This document shows, in pieces, positions 12,666 through 24,984 of a stretch of DNA of 64,000 nucleotides. A program made the translations under genes and the position numbers. Numbering within the stretch: the first letter of the stretch is position 1; every line of letters begins with the position of its first letter. This stretch comes from Myotis daubentonii. Taxonomy: Eukaryota; Chordata; Mammalia; Chiroptera; Vespertilionidae. The notes under the pieces are model-generated. The model saw nothing but the letters and a program-made list of their open reading frames with translations, made no database searches and was not told where the DNA came from. The stretch covers positions 28,870,562 through 28,934,561 of the forward strand of contig NC_081841.1 in assembly GCF_963259705.1 (NCBI RefSeq), written 5' to 3'.

Positions 12666-12713
12666 GGCCCCTGCACAAGGATGACACGCAAATTCGTGAA
12701 GCGTTCCATATTT
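12609..12713 (+). pseudogene. U6 snRNA retropseudogene
   Basis: The whole U6 spliceosomal RNA is present, from GTGCTCGCTTCGGCAGC through the ACAGAG box to CGTTCCATATTT. By recall it differs from functional U6 at one clear place (CCCTGCACAAGG rather than CCCTGCGCAAGG). An A-tail at 12714-12732 replaces the T-run terminator. The insertion is flanked by a perfect 16-bp duplication, AAAAGTTGGAAAACAA, at 12593-12608 and 12733-12748. No TATA box or proximal sequence element is seen upstream, which a working U6 gene needs. It is therefore an RNA copied and inserted by the L1 machinery, probably silent. Confidence 0.96.
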
Positions 12714-12748
12714 AAAAAAAAAAAAAAAAAAAAAAAGTTGGAAAACAA

Positions 12749-15684
12749 AATCAGTGAGAGAATGTTACAAATAAATTGGGTTATTTGTGTCAGAAAAGAA
12801 TCCTGAGTATGCAACATGAATAAAACAAACAATTCTATCAAAAACATTGCAATCAAGTAGGAAAAAAAGTTAATTTTAATACATAAATGCCATAATAATG
12901 TATGCATAGGGTCAGCATGCCTAATTATGGGGTTGGGGAGATTCAGAGAAAACTTTCTAGGAAACCAGATTCCTGAACTAAGACTTGAGGAATTGAGTCA
13001 GTGTAAGACAGGCAGTTGTGATTGTGAAGAATGTTCCAGAAAGTGTCTTTCTGAGTGATCAGAAATGTATTTTGTGTGAGGGTGGTATGTATGGAGAATA
13101 GTAGGTGGGGCCACTGGTCCTGTATGAGAAGTGTCTGTGTCTTTTCTTTCTCTCCCTCCCCTTCCTGCTGCCTTCACTTTCCCCCCTTCATTTGTATTAT
13201 ATGCACCTTAAGTGAATCTTAAAATAACTTTATATTCCATCTTTCTGACCAGAATAACAGTGCGAAAAGGTTAAGAGCATGTAGAAAGGTGGAAGGAAAC
13301 TGACTTGAAATTTATCATAGTTAAATCGGCGGCATGGGTTGTCTGTTTCATTTGGGGGTGCCCTATAAGATTATTTCTTGCCCCCCTTCTTGAGGCTACT
13401 GTCACTTTCTTGGTGAAGGTCACTTGAAATGTTATGCAAGTCTACTCATGTGTTTGCAATCCAGTCCAAGGTGTTGTCATTTTCACAGTTAATAAGCACA
13501 CTTTCAATTTCTTCCCCCAGCCCCCATGCCCTACAGGACACCAATATAGTCCTCCACAAGGGTGACAGCCAGCCCTTGATTACTACTCTTTGGTACTCCC
13601 CTTTAGCTGCTTATGTACCACCCACTTTAGTGTGGTTCCTACAGTGTATTCTCAATGCGGCTGCTTTTTCCCTCTGTTTGTGTGACTCAGGTTATAACAA
13701 ACGACTCATGTGAGGAAATCAGTAGTCTGTCTTGTCAGAAGAGTCCTACCACAAATAAAAACCCAGAAAAGTCAATACAGATCCCCAAAATGCAATTATA
13801 AAATACAATATTTTGAAATTTCTACATAGCAAAACCAAAAATGACCACTTATTGAAAAGGCAAGAATTTCACATAGGCATTTACATTTCCCACTTCCTCC
13901 TCTTTTCAGGGATTAAAAAGTAAATCTTCGCCCAAAATAAGAACTTATTCAGAGGGAGACAAGAAGGAAAAGCTGAACATTAAGCATTGCTTAAGAAAGC
14001 AAAGAGTTTGATTTAATACATTTTGTACCCTAAATTTAACTACAGAGTTCAGCTTTTAAATGTATTGAGGGATTCTGAATCAAATCTGAAATGGAAAGTT
14101 TTCAAAAATCTCCCAAATCTTTTCTGTGTGTGTGTGTTTTCATGCTGTGAAAACATTTTTTGTCCTTTCTATTTAATGATGAGAATTAATTTGCAAAGAA
14201 ATTTAAATCAAAGGAAGGCGATGAGAAGAATGAATGGGTTGAGTTTAGCACTCCAAAGAAAGGAAGCCAGAATACAGCAATAAGACACCACTCTTGGTAG
14301 GCTGTAAACGCTCCTCTGCCTTTAAAATTCCCTAACAAGGTGAGCGAAACCATTCCAAGAACACTATTGTCAAGAGACACCTTTGAACTGATCTATCCTG
14401 AAGAATCACCCCCAGAAAGGTAGAAAAAAAAATAACTTTCATATGTTTGTGGCCACACAGTGCAGCTCCGACTTCTGAACATTTTTCCCCAATTATTTTT
14501 GTAAAGTATTGATCGCAATTTAATTTTGCAGTCCCAACATGAGAGGCGCTTCACGCTGAAATGTCTCACAGGAGATTGTAATCAGGGTCTAGCCTGAAGG
14601 TGAAGCGCTCGTACACAGGTTTTACTCTATTTCTCCACTCTTCATCAGCTCGGGGATTGGAGCAGAGGGCATTCTCAGGCAGATTAATTTTTGACGATGG
14701 GATCGATGGAAGATGTTTTTTCCTCCTGACATTGAGTCATCTAATTTGCTGTTTATCTTTGGCTTATTGAGTTTTGAGCATTGTTAAATCATACCTTTCA
14801 GCTGTTTAATTTCAGATGTGAATTTTGCATTCCCCTCTTGTACTTTGGCATAACTCTTTTACCCAAAATGAGCAGGATGATGGGCCTTTTCTGACACGGG
14901 GTTACTGCTTTGGAGTCTGTTAAGTACTCCAAGGTAATGTTATGGTACTTTCTAGCCTTTTTTTCCTTTGCTTGTGGCCATAGATCAGCTCACCTCTAGG
15001 GAAATCATTACTTGCCATCATTATTATCCCTAGCACCTTCATCTGTTCTCCCTTGTTTCCTGACTCCATGGCTTGATGAAGTGCCTAGATGTGCGAACAC
15101 CTTATCTCAGGTCTCATAATTAACCCCTTCATAACACAGGCTGAAGAAATGACTTTCCCTGTGATATGCTCCATCCAGTTCAACATTTGGGCTTCTTTAT
15201 AGTAATCACAGCAGCTTTAACAGTTTCAGCTCTATTTTTGCAGCAAGATGGGAATTTTGTAAGTGTGCTGATGGCTATAAGAAAAACACTTTCCACCTAG
15301 AGAAATGTGGCCTTCTATAACCTTTTATTTTTTTTTAAGGTAGTCAAGCTGTATCTCAAGACCACACCTTGTCTGTAAACACTGAACATTCCCCTCAGTG
15401 GCAATGTTATATTAATTGTTAGGCATTTTATCAATGCTCATGCATGTAGTCATAATTATCTAGAAATTAATAAAATCTAAAAGAATAATTTTTTTAGTTT
15501 CAAAGACATATAACATATTTTTAAAAACATTTTAAACAAAATAAAAATGATAACAGTATACTTCTAGATTTAAATTTAACATTAAAACAATATGTTGGTT
15601 TTATTAATTCAGTAAATAAAAACCATCCTATTCCATACTCCAAATCACTTGTGGATTTGATTGAACAAAGAGATGTTTGTTTTT
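12749..15684. other. Single-copy intergenic DNA
   Basis: About 2.9 kb. An ancient-repeat-like stretch (about 12940-13110) resembles a mammal-wide relic. The rest is unassigned. The 14480-14820 part has balanced composition and no repeat, and could be a conserved non-coding element; that is inference only. Confidence 0.45.
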
Positions 15685-15885
15685 TAAAAAATATATATAT
15701 TTTTTAATTGAAGGGAGAGGGAGAGACAGAAACATCAATGATGCGAGAGAATCATCGATCAGCTGCCCCCTGCACACCCCCTACAGGGGATCAAGCCCCC
15801 AACCCGGGCATGTGCCCTTAACAGGAATCGAACCATGACCTTTTGGTTCATAGGTTGACTCTCAACCACTGAGCAACACTGGCTG
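15685..15885 (-). mobile_element. VES SINE
   Basis: Reversed full-length copy. It has a GGGAGAGGGAGAGACAG linker, a GCCCCCTGCACACCCCCTAC block and an inverted tRNA head (AGGAATCGAACCATGACC). Imperfect flanking duplications of AGAGATGTTTGT type are visible. Confidence 0.9.
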
Positions 15886-16962
15886 AGAGAGATGTGTGTA
15901 TTTTATTATCATAAAAGAGCCCTAATAAACCTAATTTCTATTCTCTAATTAGTTGGATTTCCTTAAGAAAGTTATATCTCTTTAGCTATGATTTCTCATC
16001 ATTACTTAGGGAAATTAGAGAATTTTAAAAAAGATTTCTTCTAGATCTAAAATGTATATTCTGGGACATATTACTCTATAATGTTACATACTTATCATGC
16101 AAGGCCAAGCTCAAATTCTACTTCTGTCATGATGCTTTCTTGCCTATTACTGCCAAAATGGACTCACTTTAAGGTAGCCAGAGCCATTTGTCAGTGTTTT
16201 CATATTAATTCTGATAATGTTTTCTGGTACTTGAAAAATATTTCATAACTGTATCTTACAAGAAAAAACTAGGATTCCCTTTCACATGTTTTTCCAATAT
16301 TCCTAGGAGATGACCAATACCTATTCTTGGAGGATGCATTTGATTTTTGGAAAAAGCATACATTTATTTGTAGGCATTCTGATAATGAAAGTGAGTATTC
16401 AAGACTGGAAGTTATTTTTCAGATAAACCTCTATCTTAAATTTCTTATTGAAACTATGAACGCACATCTAGATGAGGTGCTTTCAAAATGCTTTGACTTA
16501 TGTCAACATTTGTTAGAAGAAGCATATAGTCTGATGAGACAACTACTTTTAAAAACAATTTTATTTTGTTATATAATAATAATATATTAATATAATGATA
16601 TAATGATAGCATAAGTACCTAATTGTTTTATTAACCCATTTTATGTCCTTATAAACACACGTCATATATCTTGTTCTACTAAGTTACAGATTCTTTCCAA
16701 GCCAGAAAGTGGTGGTAATATTTGAACATTTGCCTTCAAGTTTTCCTGAAGTTCAGATTTTAAGTTGCTATCAAACACTCAATCAATTGAAATTGTAAGA
16801 GCGTATTTGTACTTTATTAGCTGATACCAAAGGTGAGGATGAGTTAGCATTTATAAAAATGAAGAAATAATTTTTCTGTTTCACAGGATAATACTATATG
16901 TTTTGTACATGTAAACAAGAATTTACAAATTAACATCTATGTCTATAAACATTAATGTAGAT
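15886..16962. other. AT-rich single-copy intergenic DNA
   Basis: No repeat or gene recognised. An 87-codon open frame at 16327-16590 has no known motif and runs into an AT-rich tail; it is probably chance. Confidence 0.45.
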
Positions 16963-17222
16963 CAGTGATTTTTCAACCAGTGTGCCCCATGAATTTTTAA
17001 AACATGTAATATCTATTTAGTCAAAGGCACGGACCTCCTTTCTTTTAGATTGTTAAATAAAAAATAACAACAGCCAACACAATAATAGCTGGTTGGTGTG
17101 AATGAATCAAAATGATACCTATTTTTTGTCAGATCGGCAGAAAATATATATTTTTGGTGTGATGCAGAATTTTAGTAATTAGCTTATTTGTGCCATGAGA
17201 TGAAAAAGGTTGAAAATCGCTG
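16963..17222. mobile_element. Non-autonomous hAT element (MITE)
   Basis: 260 bp with terminal inverted repeats CAGTGATTTTTCAACC at the left and GGTTGAAAATCGCTG at the right. Eight-base flanks ATGTAGAT and ATGTATAT match at seven positions, the hAT-type target duplication. No coding capacity; it was moved in trans by a hAT transposase. Confidence 0.85.
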
Positions 17223-17601
17223 ATGTATATTAGGTCTTAATGAATTATACTCCCATATTTGGTTCCTAAGTATTTTGTGGAAGCGTAATAAAATAGGTTG
17301 TTTCCCCAAAGTGGCCCTTTCCTTGGGATTTCTGTTTAAATCCAATTCTCCGCCAATCAGATACTAACCATGTACACACACACAAATAAGATCAGAGGGA
17401 AGGAGCACAAAACCTGTTAAACTTGTTTGACTGTTTTTGCATATTCATCGACAGCAATGGTCATTTTGTTCAAAATCAAACCTAAACTTCTGAGATAGTT
17501 GAACTCCAATGTTTTGGTCTTCTTTCATTTCCAGCATATTTTGTACCTGTTGTATAGATCCAACGATTTAATACATAGCTTAACTATTTATATTCAATAT
17601 A

Positions 17602-17732
17602 CAGGGTATCCCCCAAAATGGATACATACTTAGAATAATTGTAAAGGTAGTGTTTATTAAAGTACATTTCATTTTCAAAATGTAATAAAATCAATTGTTA
17701 AAGTGTGTATAGATTTTTGGGAGGATACCCTA
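17602..17732. mobile_element. Mariner-like MITE
   Basis: 131 bp with terminal inverted repeats CAGGGTATCCCCCAAAA and TTTTTGGGAGGATACCCTA. A TA dinucleotide at 17600-17601 fits a Tc1/mariner target; the right-hand TA is less clear. It holds no reading frame. Confidence 0.7.
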
Positions 17733-17844
17733 TGGTAAAAAGGCATATGTAACATGTTGAAATATAGTAGTATAAATAATAAAATAATTATTATAGAAAT
17801 ATTTAAGTTATTGAGTTTTTGTTAATGTTCCTGCACTAAACTGT

Positions 17845-18065
17845 ACTGAACACCATTTAATCCTCACTGCAACCCTTTCGATAGCTATTCTTGTTACCTT
17901 TGTCTTATAGGTGAGGAAATTGATTAGGAAGGGATTTTAAGAACCATGGAACACATTTTATAAATAAGAATTATAAGACCCCAAAAGGCTGAGTGGCCTG
18001 CCCAAAACTACATGGTCAAATCTCAGATTAATACAAGGTCTCCTAATTCCATCAGAATATTCTTT
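17845..18065 (-). mobile_element. MIR SINE relic
   Basis: Reverse-complement MIR order: CATTTAATCCTCACTGCAAC, then TAGGTGAGGAAATTGATTAG, then GGCCTGCCCAAAACTACATG. Confidence 0.65.
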
Positions 18066-18311
18066 CTATATTCTGTCATTTAATCTCCTACTAGGATATG
18101 TTGCTTAGGAGACATCCTAAACTTTTGTTTGTGATTATCTCATTGTCTCACTGAAAGAAATAGGACTGTGCATGAGAAGTTTCCTACAGAATATTAAGAT
18201 TACCACTGCTAACACAGCTGATTCTCACAGCCAGTTGGCCTGGTGGTCAAATCCCCGCCAGTATTACCTACAACAATCTAGGCTTAACTACAATAAGACT
18301 GCGAACAAAGA

Positions 18312-18325
18312 CCACTAGGGGGTGC
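18312..18325 (+). promoter_or_regulatory. CTCF-like core motif in the half-L1 leader
   Basis: CCACTAGGGGGTGC lies 20 bases before the ORF1 start and fits the CTCF core at most positions. Binding is not shown by sequence alone. Confidence 0.4.
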
Positions 18326-18344
18326 ACCAAGGAAGCATAACAAA

Positions 18345-19193
18345 ATGCGGAGACAAAGAAACAGGACAAAATTGTCAATGGAAGATATAGAGTTCAGAAC
18401 CACAATTTTAAGGTCTCTCAAGAACTGTTTAGAAGCTGCCGATAAACTTAATGAGATCTACACGAAAACTAATAAGACCCTCGATCTTATATTGGGGAAC
18501 CAACTAGAAATTAAGCATACACGGACTGAAACAACGAATATTATACAGACGCCCGACAGCAGACCAGAGGAGCGCAAAAATCAAGTCAATGATTTGAAAT
18601 GCGAGGAAGCAAAAAACATCCAACCGGAAAAGCAAAATGAAAAAAGAATCCAAAAATGCGAGGATAGTGTAAGGAGCCTCTGGTACAGCTTCAAGCTTAC
18701 CAACATCAGAATTATAGGGGTGCCAGAAGATGAGAGAGAGCAAGATATTAAAAACCTATTTGAAGAAATAATGACAGAAAACTTCCCCCACCTGGTGAAA
18801 GAAATGGACTTACAGGTCCAAGAAGCGCGGAGAACCCCAAACAAAAGGAATCCAAAGAGGACCACACCAAGACACAACATAATTAAAATGCCAAGAGCAA
18901 AAGATAAAGAGAGAATCTTAAAAACAGCAAGAGAAAGAAACTCAGTTACCTACAAGGGAATACCCATACGACTGTCAGCTGATTTCTCAACAGAAACTTT
19001 GCAGGCCAGAAGGGAGTGGCAAGAAATATTCAAAGTGATGAATACCAAGAACCTACAACCAAGACTACTTTATCCAGCAAAGCTATCATTCAGAATTGAA
19101 GGTCAGATAAAGAGCTTCACAGATAAGGAAAAGCTAAAGGAGTTCATCACCACCAAACCAGGATTATATGAAATGCTGAAAGGTATCCTTTAA
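18345..19193 (+). CDS. L1 ORF1p-like RNA-binding protein (half-L1)
   Basis: 282 codons, ATG to TAA, with no internal stop. ORF1p is the trimeric RNA-binding chaperone that coats L1 RNA. The N-terminal part (about 1-115) is charged and helix-rich but shorter than usual: human ORF1p is 338 residues. The RRM follows at about 119-185, starting NIRIIGVPEDE. The C-terminal domain (about 186-282) shows L1 signatures ILKTARER, TLQARREW, YPAKLSF and FTDKEKLKEF. The 15 bases before the ATG form no obvious translation signal beyond the L1-like leader. The sequence right after the stop is 3' UTR, so no partner ORF2 is encoded. The open frame suggests a recent insertion or one from a lineage under selection for ORF1. 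Whether it is transcribed here cannot be told. A truncated or internally deleted L1 is the alternative to HAL1, but the clean join to the 3' UTR favours HAL1. Confidence 0.85.
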   Translation: MRRQRNRTKLSMEDIEFRTTILRSLKNCLEAADKLNEIYTKTNKTLDLILGNQLEIKHTRTETTNIIQTPDSRPEERKNQVNDLKCEEAKNIQPEKQNEKRIQKCEDSVRSLWYSFKLTNIRIIGVPEDEREQDIKNLFEEIMTENFPHLVKEMDLQVQEARRTPNKRNPKRTTPRHNIIKMPRAKDKERILKTARERNSVTYKGIPIRLSADFSTETLQARREWQEIFKVMNTKNLQPRLLYPAKLSFRIEGQIKSFTDKEKLKEFITTKPGLYEMLKGIL

Positions 19194-19550
19194 GAAGAGG
19201 AAGAGGAAGAAAAAGGTAAAGATACAAATTATGAACAACAAATATGCATCTATCAACAAGTGAATCTAAGAATCAAGTGAATAAATAATCTGATGAACAG
19301 AATGAACTGGTGATTATAATAGAATCAGGGACATAGAAAGGGAATGGACTGACTATTCTTGGGGGGGAAAGGGGTGTGGGAGATGTGGGAAGAGACTGGA
19401 CAAAAATCGTGCACCTATGGATGAGGACAGTGGGTGGGGAGTGAGGGCGGAGGGTGGGGCGGGAACTGGGAGGAGGGGAGTTATGGGGGGAAAAAAAAGA
19501 GGAACAAATGTAATAATCTGAACAATAAAGATTTAATTAAAAAAAAAAAG

Positions 19551-22500
19551 ATTATCTTCCTTCAGGGAAAAAGAAAACTCAGACTAAACATGTTGAGGTT
19601 TGATAATGAGTATTTTTTGTTTAAAAGGTACAAACATGATTTTATTTGTACTACCAAGACCATAAAAATGTTTTGACTCATAAATATGAAGTTGTTCTAC
19701 CACCATAACAAATTAGCTAAAATAGTGATAATACTGACCAGGTTAGGATGTAAGTCAGTGAGACATAAATCTTAACAAAGGTTTAGATAGCCTTCTGAAA
19801 AGTGGGCCAGAAAGCGAGAAACTCTGTTTGAATGCCAGAGACTGGAAAAAAGGTAGTCGCGAAAAGTAAGCCTGGGTCTGACATAGGGCTGCAGCAGTTG
19901 CTGTGTTAAAGTCATGTCTTACTGTTGCTCCAAAACTCCCACCTCTGTCGTGAACAGGAACTCAGGGCTCAAAACCGCTGAATCGTGATCTATGATAAAC
20001 TATTGCTGTTGCATCTATCATCATCCAGTCCAACCAGAGGAGAAGAGTTTCTGGGCTGTGAGACTGCCTAGCTCTAGGATAGAAATAAGCAGCAGAAGAG
20101 TGGTACTTCATTTTGAGTCCATCACACACCAGTAAAAATATTTCCCCCAGAACATTTTTAGGTTCGGTGTCATGGTGGTGTTATATTTTTTCTGCCATTC
20201 TAGTTGTAGAATTTGCTCACTATCATCTATCTGATTCTTGTATATATTAAATAATAATGACTTTTTGAAAATACACCAAAGGAGGAAAAAGAATAAATGC
20301 TAAAGTCCCAGATAATCTACAAACTCATCGTTAGCTTTTCAATAACTGAGAAGCAATTGTGTTTTGTCAGTATAAACTATATGAGCCTCACAGCCATCCT
20401 GTCTTTCATTAACATCATAGTTTTTAAATCTTTGGAAATGTGATAGGCCATGGTCAGATCTGTTGCATTAAAATTTTGAATAAGCCTTGGAAATCTAACG
20501 TGGAAATAGGAGGTTATACATAACAATGAAGCAAGAGATTATAAAACAAGATGTTAAATTTGGGTAATTTGGTCATATATAAACCTTTCCAATCACTTCC
20601 CCATCAGCTTTAAAGGATTTAAAATGGAATGAGTCCTGAAATCTTCTGATTGGTGGATACTTTGCTCTGTTGCGTTGCTAAGATAACCACACTGCAGGTG
20701 TACATTCAGGGGGAATGAGAAGTCATCATGCTGCTCATCTCATCTTCATCTGCGCTCCATCGTGCCTATACACCTTGTACAGAGGCTTTGTTGTGGCTCT
20801 TCTCACTAATCCTGGGAGTGGAACCAGCCTTTGTAGTCTGCTCCAGCACAGCATCCATCACTTTATTTGATTTTTCCAAGGAAACACCAGGTACACAGTG
20901 AAGATGCCATTATCCCCAATGTATAGAAAACATGCAAGACTTAAGGAGGCAGGAAATATGAGATAAACTCAAACCTAGGTCTTTTAAGACTTCTTCCTGT
21001 GCTCTACTACTGAGGCTGTAAGGAAGGGTTGTAGGTTCTGTAGACCTAGTCAAACTGTGAATTAACAGAATAATTAATTCCAGATAATTTTGGCTTGTTT
21101 TCTCCACCTTTTTCCTTTGGTGGGCTAGCCCATACATTTTTACTGGCTGTATTGCCTGGTTAAATACTTACTATCCATAGTCAACCACCTAAATATCATC
21201 ATGTGCTAAGCATAACTCAAGATACACTGCTGTGGGGAGGACTTTGTGAGGGGAATTTATATAGAAAGAGTTGTTTTACAGAGCTCAAAGATATTAGGAA
21301 TGAAAATGAAAACAGACTTTGGTCCACATAAGCTAAAGATAAAACCTATCCTCCTAAGAGGGCTATCATAAAAGAAAGAAAAATATCTAATATTTATGAA
21401 ACATTGTTTTCTTTCTCCTGATGTCATATATCTAGGCAGCCAGCCATATATCTGTTCCCTTGGGAATGCTATCAATTTATGGGGGCTTAATAGCCACAGA
21501 TGATGAATTTTACTTTATAATCATCTTGTCTTTGATAAGTGGCAAAGCCTAATGCAAGATGCACGAGGTAAAAGGATAGTAGAGATTATACATTTTAGTG
21601 CTAACAATATATTCTAGTCAACAATGCCTGGTAAGGGGTATTATGTGAATCTGCTCTCTTTGACTTAGGAAGACTTCTATGCTTGAATGAAAATGATAGT
21701 TTGCATGAAGAATAGAAATGCAAAATGGCTAAGAACTAAGGTGGATTAGAGAAGGGGGCTAGCCAGGGTAGGAGGGCAAATACCATTTTGGTTTCACATG
21801 TATTTGACATGGGCCAACTTGAAAAATATTGAACTACTTGGGTAGGTCTTTATGGATAATTAGACTTTATTAGAAGATGAAAGTCAATGAGACCTCTTAG
21901 CCTTGATGATTCAGGGAGAAAATAGGGGCCTAAATGGACATGATTCTAAGTTTTTCATTAATCCACTTAGCCTCATCCGTCATATATATGGCCACTAATT
22001 TCAGACAACTTTTGGCTTTTCTTTGGCTCCTTTTCCCTGTAGTGTTACTTAACATAAATTTCTTTCTTATTGTCCCATTCTCCATCTCCTGCTCACCAAT
22101 CCTTGAGAAATGACTTTCATCTCTCCTAGGGCATCTGGACCATTGTGACAGTAATGGTTTGTTTCACTTCAGAGATTACTCATTATCTTTATTGTCCTTG
22201 GTATGTTTATTTACCAAGCCAGCAATATTCTTCTAATTCAAGCACCCACAGAAAAATTATTGACATAGTGCCTTCTCTCTCTTTTTTATCCTAGCTGAAT
22301 CATGGTGTGTTTTTTTGTGTGTTTTGTTTTGTTTTGTGTGTGTGTGTGTGTTTAATAATTTATTTCATTTTTTCATCACCATTTATCCCCTCTATGACCT
22401 CTTCCAACTCCACCCTAACCATATGTTAAGGCTTAGTTAAAATGTTACATTTTCAACAAGGCTGTCTATGACCCTCTTAGCAGAATTAAGTGCTTACTCC

Positions 22501-23228
22501 TACATCTGGAAGTAACTGGTGCACAATTATATCAATTATTATACTGCATTTTATAAATTCTAATATACCTATTCTCACAAATAAAATGGGAACCCCTTCA
22601 GGTCAGGACCAAATCTCCCCCACTGATATAACCCCAGCACCTCTCGGTATCTCTCACTTAAGAAATGGTCAGTGAATATTAGTAAAAAGAGCTGTTCAAA
22701 CTTCTTTTGTTAAAATAATGAAAAACGGAGGATTGAGAGCCGCTATTCCTCTCTAGGCAAAGTGTTTGGGCCTGTGTTATTTGTTAGAACATAAATGAGT
22801 TGGCATTTATGCTTATGGAATAAGTTAGAAATCTATAATTGTAAATTCATGCTGGTTTTAATGAAATCAAAACTCAAAGTGTGAAACCATCCAAATAAAT
22901 ATAATTTTCCCCAAACTGCTTTGAGATGAAAAAGACTCTTTGGCATAGCTCCAATTGACTATCTTAGTCACCCACACAGAAGCAAAAAGACTCCCTCCAT
23001 CTGATTAGAAGTTTGTGCAAATAGCTAAATCGCTCAAAGCATTCCTGGTTGTTCTCTCTGTATGTGCATTTTTACTACCTAGAGCAAATAGAATGGACTG
23101 CTTCTGTCATTTGCATAGACAGATCTGATATATGTCTCACATTTCAAGCTTTACAGGTTCTACAGAATAAGGTTATAGTGTTAAAAAGAAATCATATAAA
23201 ATATATTCACTCAAAGTGATATATTTTT
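19551..23228. other. Single-copy intergenic DNA
   Basis: About 3.7 kb without recognised gene or young transposon. A T/G-rich tract with a GT run lies at about 22305-22352. The rest has no motif I can assign. Confidence 0.45.
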
Positions 23229-23417
23229 AATATATGTTTTTATTGATTTCAGAGAGGAAGGAAGAGGGAGGGAGAGATAGAAACATCATTGATGAGAGAG
23301 TGCATGCCCCACACTGGGGATGGAGCCCGCAACCCAGGCATGCGCCCTGACAGGAATCGAACAGTGACCTCCTGGTTCACAGGTCTATGTTCAACCACTG
23401 AGCCACACCAGTCGGGC
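23229..23417 (-). mobile_element. VES SINE with target-site duplication
   Basis: Reversed copy with a shortened middle. TCAAAGTGATATATTTTT at 23211-23228 and TCAAAGTGATATTTTTAT from 23418 are near-identical flanks. Confidence 0.93.
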
Positions 23418-24629
23418 TCAAAGTGATATTTTTATACTTAGCCTCATGTTCTATGGCTGAGACACATAGTCATAGTTTAATTATAGTAGATTAAACTTTA
23501 AACATAACACTATTTGTGCATTCGTCTGCAGTTCTTACCTGTAATTTTAAGGGTCTTTTTTTCTTTTAAACATCAAGCTTTCGTTTTCTATTCTCCCACC
23601 CTTTGCCCACTCCTGGTATCCCTGCTTCTGTTAATTGTTCCAAACACCTGCTACCAACTCAGCCCCTGAACAAACAAAAACTCCAGGGAACTTGACAGCA
23701 AAACAAATATATACAGATATAGGAGGTTTTTTTTTTTGTTTTTTTTTATAGAACCTGCCCTCTTACTAAATGTGTAAACACTCTGACTGAAAAATGAGAT
23801 TGTCTGCAGATGTATCTCCTGGCAAATGGGAAAGAAGCTACCCACTGAGGTCCGTTTACGGAGGCGGCGCCGGCATGGGAAGCAGGTCTGCCTGCCCCTG
23901 GACGTGTTGTTCCAGATGGTCGCATAGACACGAGACAGACCCGGTGAGCTGGCTGCTTTTCTATCATGAAGCCAAAGGAAGTCACTCCACCGTGGGCCGG
24001 GGCGGGATATTTCACTGTCCGTGTGTAATAGAATAGACAAGTCGTGTTAAAGGAACCCACCCCTCATTATCCGAATGAAGGAGCTTTTCCAGCACTGGGC
24101 ATATATCAAATGTCTCCCAGCAAGATCAGAGCTCCACTAAAAGTAAGAGCATGGTCTTTGGCCAGGAGGTGATAAATTTCCGCTGCTAGCAAGAGTGGGG
24201 ACTCGGGAAGTGAATAAAGAAATGTCTCTCAGCATCTCTTAGACATGTCATAAAAGGGCACATTCAATATAACTCAAATAAAAAAGGAATGCCGATGGTG
24301 CTCGGGAAAGAGAGGGAGAGAATGGTGGTGCTTTACGTAGTAATTCTGGAGGAAGCTGTCATAGATGTTCTCATCACTGAATACAGACAAAAGGATTGTC
24401 TCCGCCCTCCCAGCCCTGCCCCAGAATCAGGATTGAAATAGGTTGGAGGTGGGAGAGTCTCGAATTCCTTCTGACCAGAGGACCTAATTTTACAAAGGAA
24501 CTTGGCAGTGAAGCAAAAGAGACACAGGGTGGGTGACCGCTCCCTTTGATTTTTACAAAATTGACAAATAAGGACAAATATTCACATCAATGTTTTTATT
24601 TCCTTTCCTCTGTTTTTTTTGTTTGTTTT
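23418..24629. other. Single-copy DNA with a small CpG-bearing patch
   Basis: Mostly single-copy. The stretch 23840-24020 is richer in G+C and CpG than its surroundings (for example GGAGGCGGCGCCGGCATGG) and is open on both strands for about 80-130 codons. No known protein motif is visible. It could be a regulatory element; I cannot assign it as a gene. Confidence 0.4.
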
Positions 24630-24838
24630 TGTTTTTAAATACATTTTTATTGATTTCAGAGAGGAATGGAGAGGGAGAGATAGAAACATCAGTGATGAGA
24701 GAGAATCACTTATCTGCTGCCTCCTGTACACCCCACACCAGGGATTGAGCCCGCAACCTGGGCATGTGCCCTGCCCGGGAATCGAACTGCCACCTCCTGG
24801 TTCATAGGTTGACCCATAATCATTGCTCCACATTAGCT
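24630..24838 (-). mobile_element. VES SINE
   Basis: Reversed copy: TTTTTATTGATTTCAGAGAG tail, CACACCAGGGATTGAGCC block, inverted tRNA head GGGAATCGAACTGCCACC. Confidence 0.9.
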
Positions 24839-24984
24839 AAGCTCTCTCATCTGTTTTGTTGTTGCTAAAATGTGAGAATTGAAACAAGTGCCATTCTGAG
24901 TGTCTTTCTGTATAGAGTTAGAAAGGAAAAAATGAAGGTTGAGGGAAAAATTAAGTAGAGTTGCAAAAAGGAAATGGTGTTTCA

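Larger units (their letters stand above)
18203..19547 (+). mobile_element. HAL1-like half-L1 retrotransposon
   Basis: A 5' leader is followed by an intact L1 ORF1 (18345-19193), a purine- and G-rich 3' UTR, AACAATAAAG at about 19521-19530, and a poly(A) tail. There is no ORF2 (endonuclease/reverse transcriptase) between ORF1 and the 3' UTR. This is the layout of HAL1 elements, which depend on a full-length L1 for reverse transcription. A short repeat, AAGATTA, occurs at 18196-18202 and just after the tail (19548-19554). It may be a target duplication but is too short to be sure, so the 5' limit is approximate. The 3' UTR has several G-runs (19361-19490) able to form G-quadruplexes, as in L1. 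Confidence 0.85.

Noticed and set aside
12609..12713. Functional U6 snRNA gene
   Set aside because: A-tail instead of T-run terminator, target-site duplication, and no TATA box or proximal element upstream.
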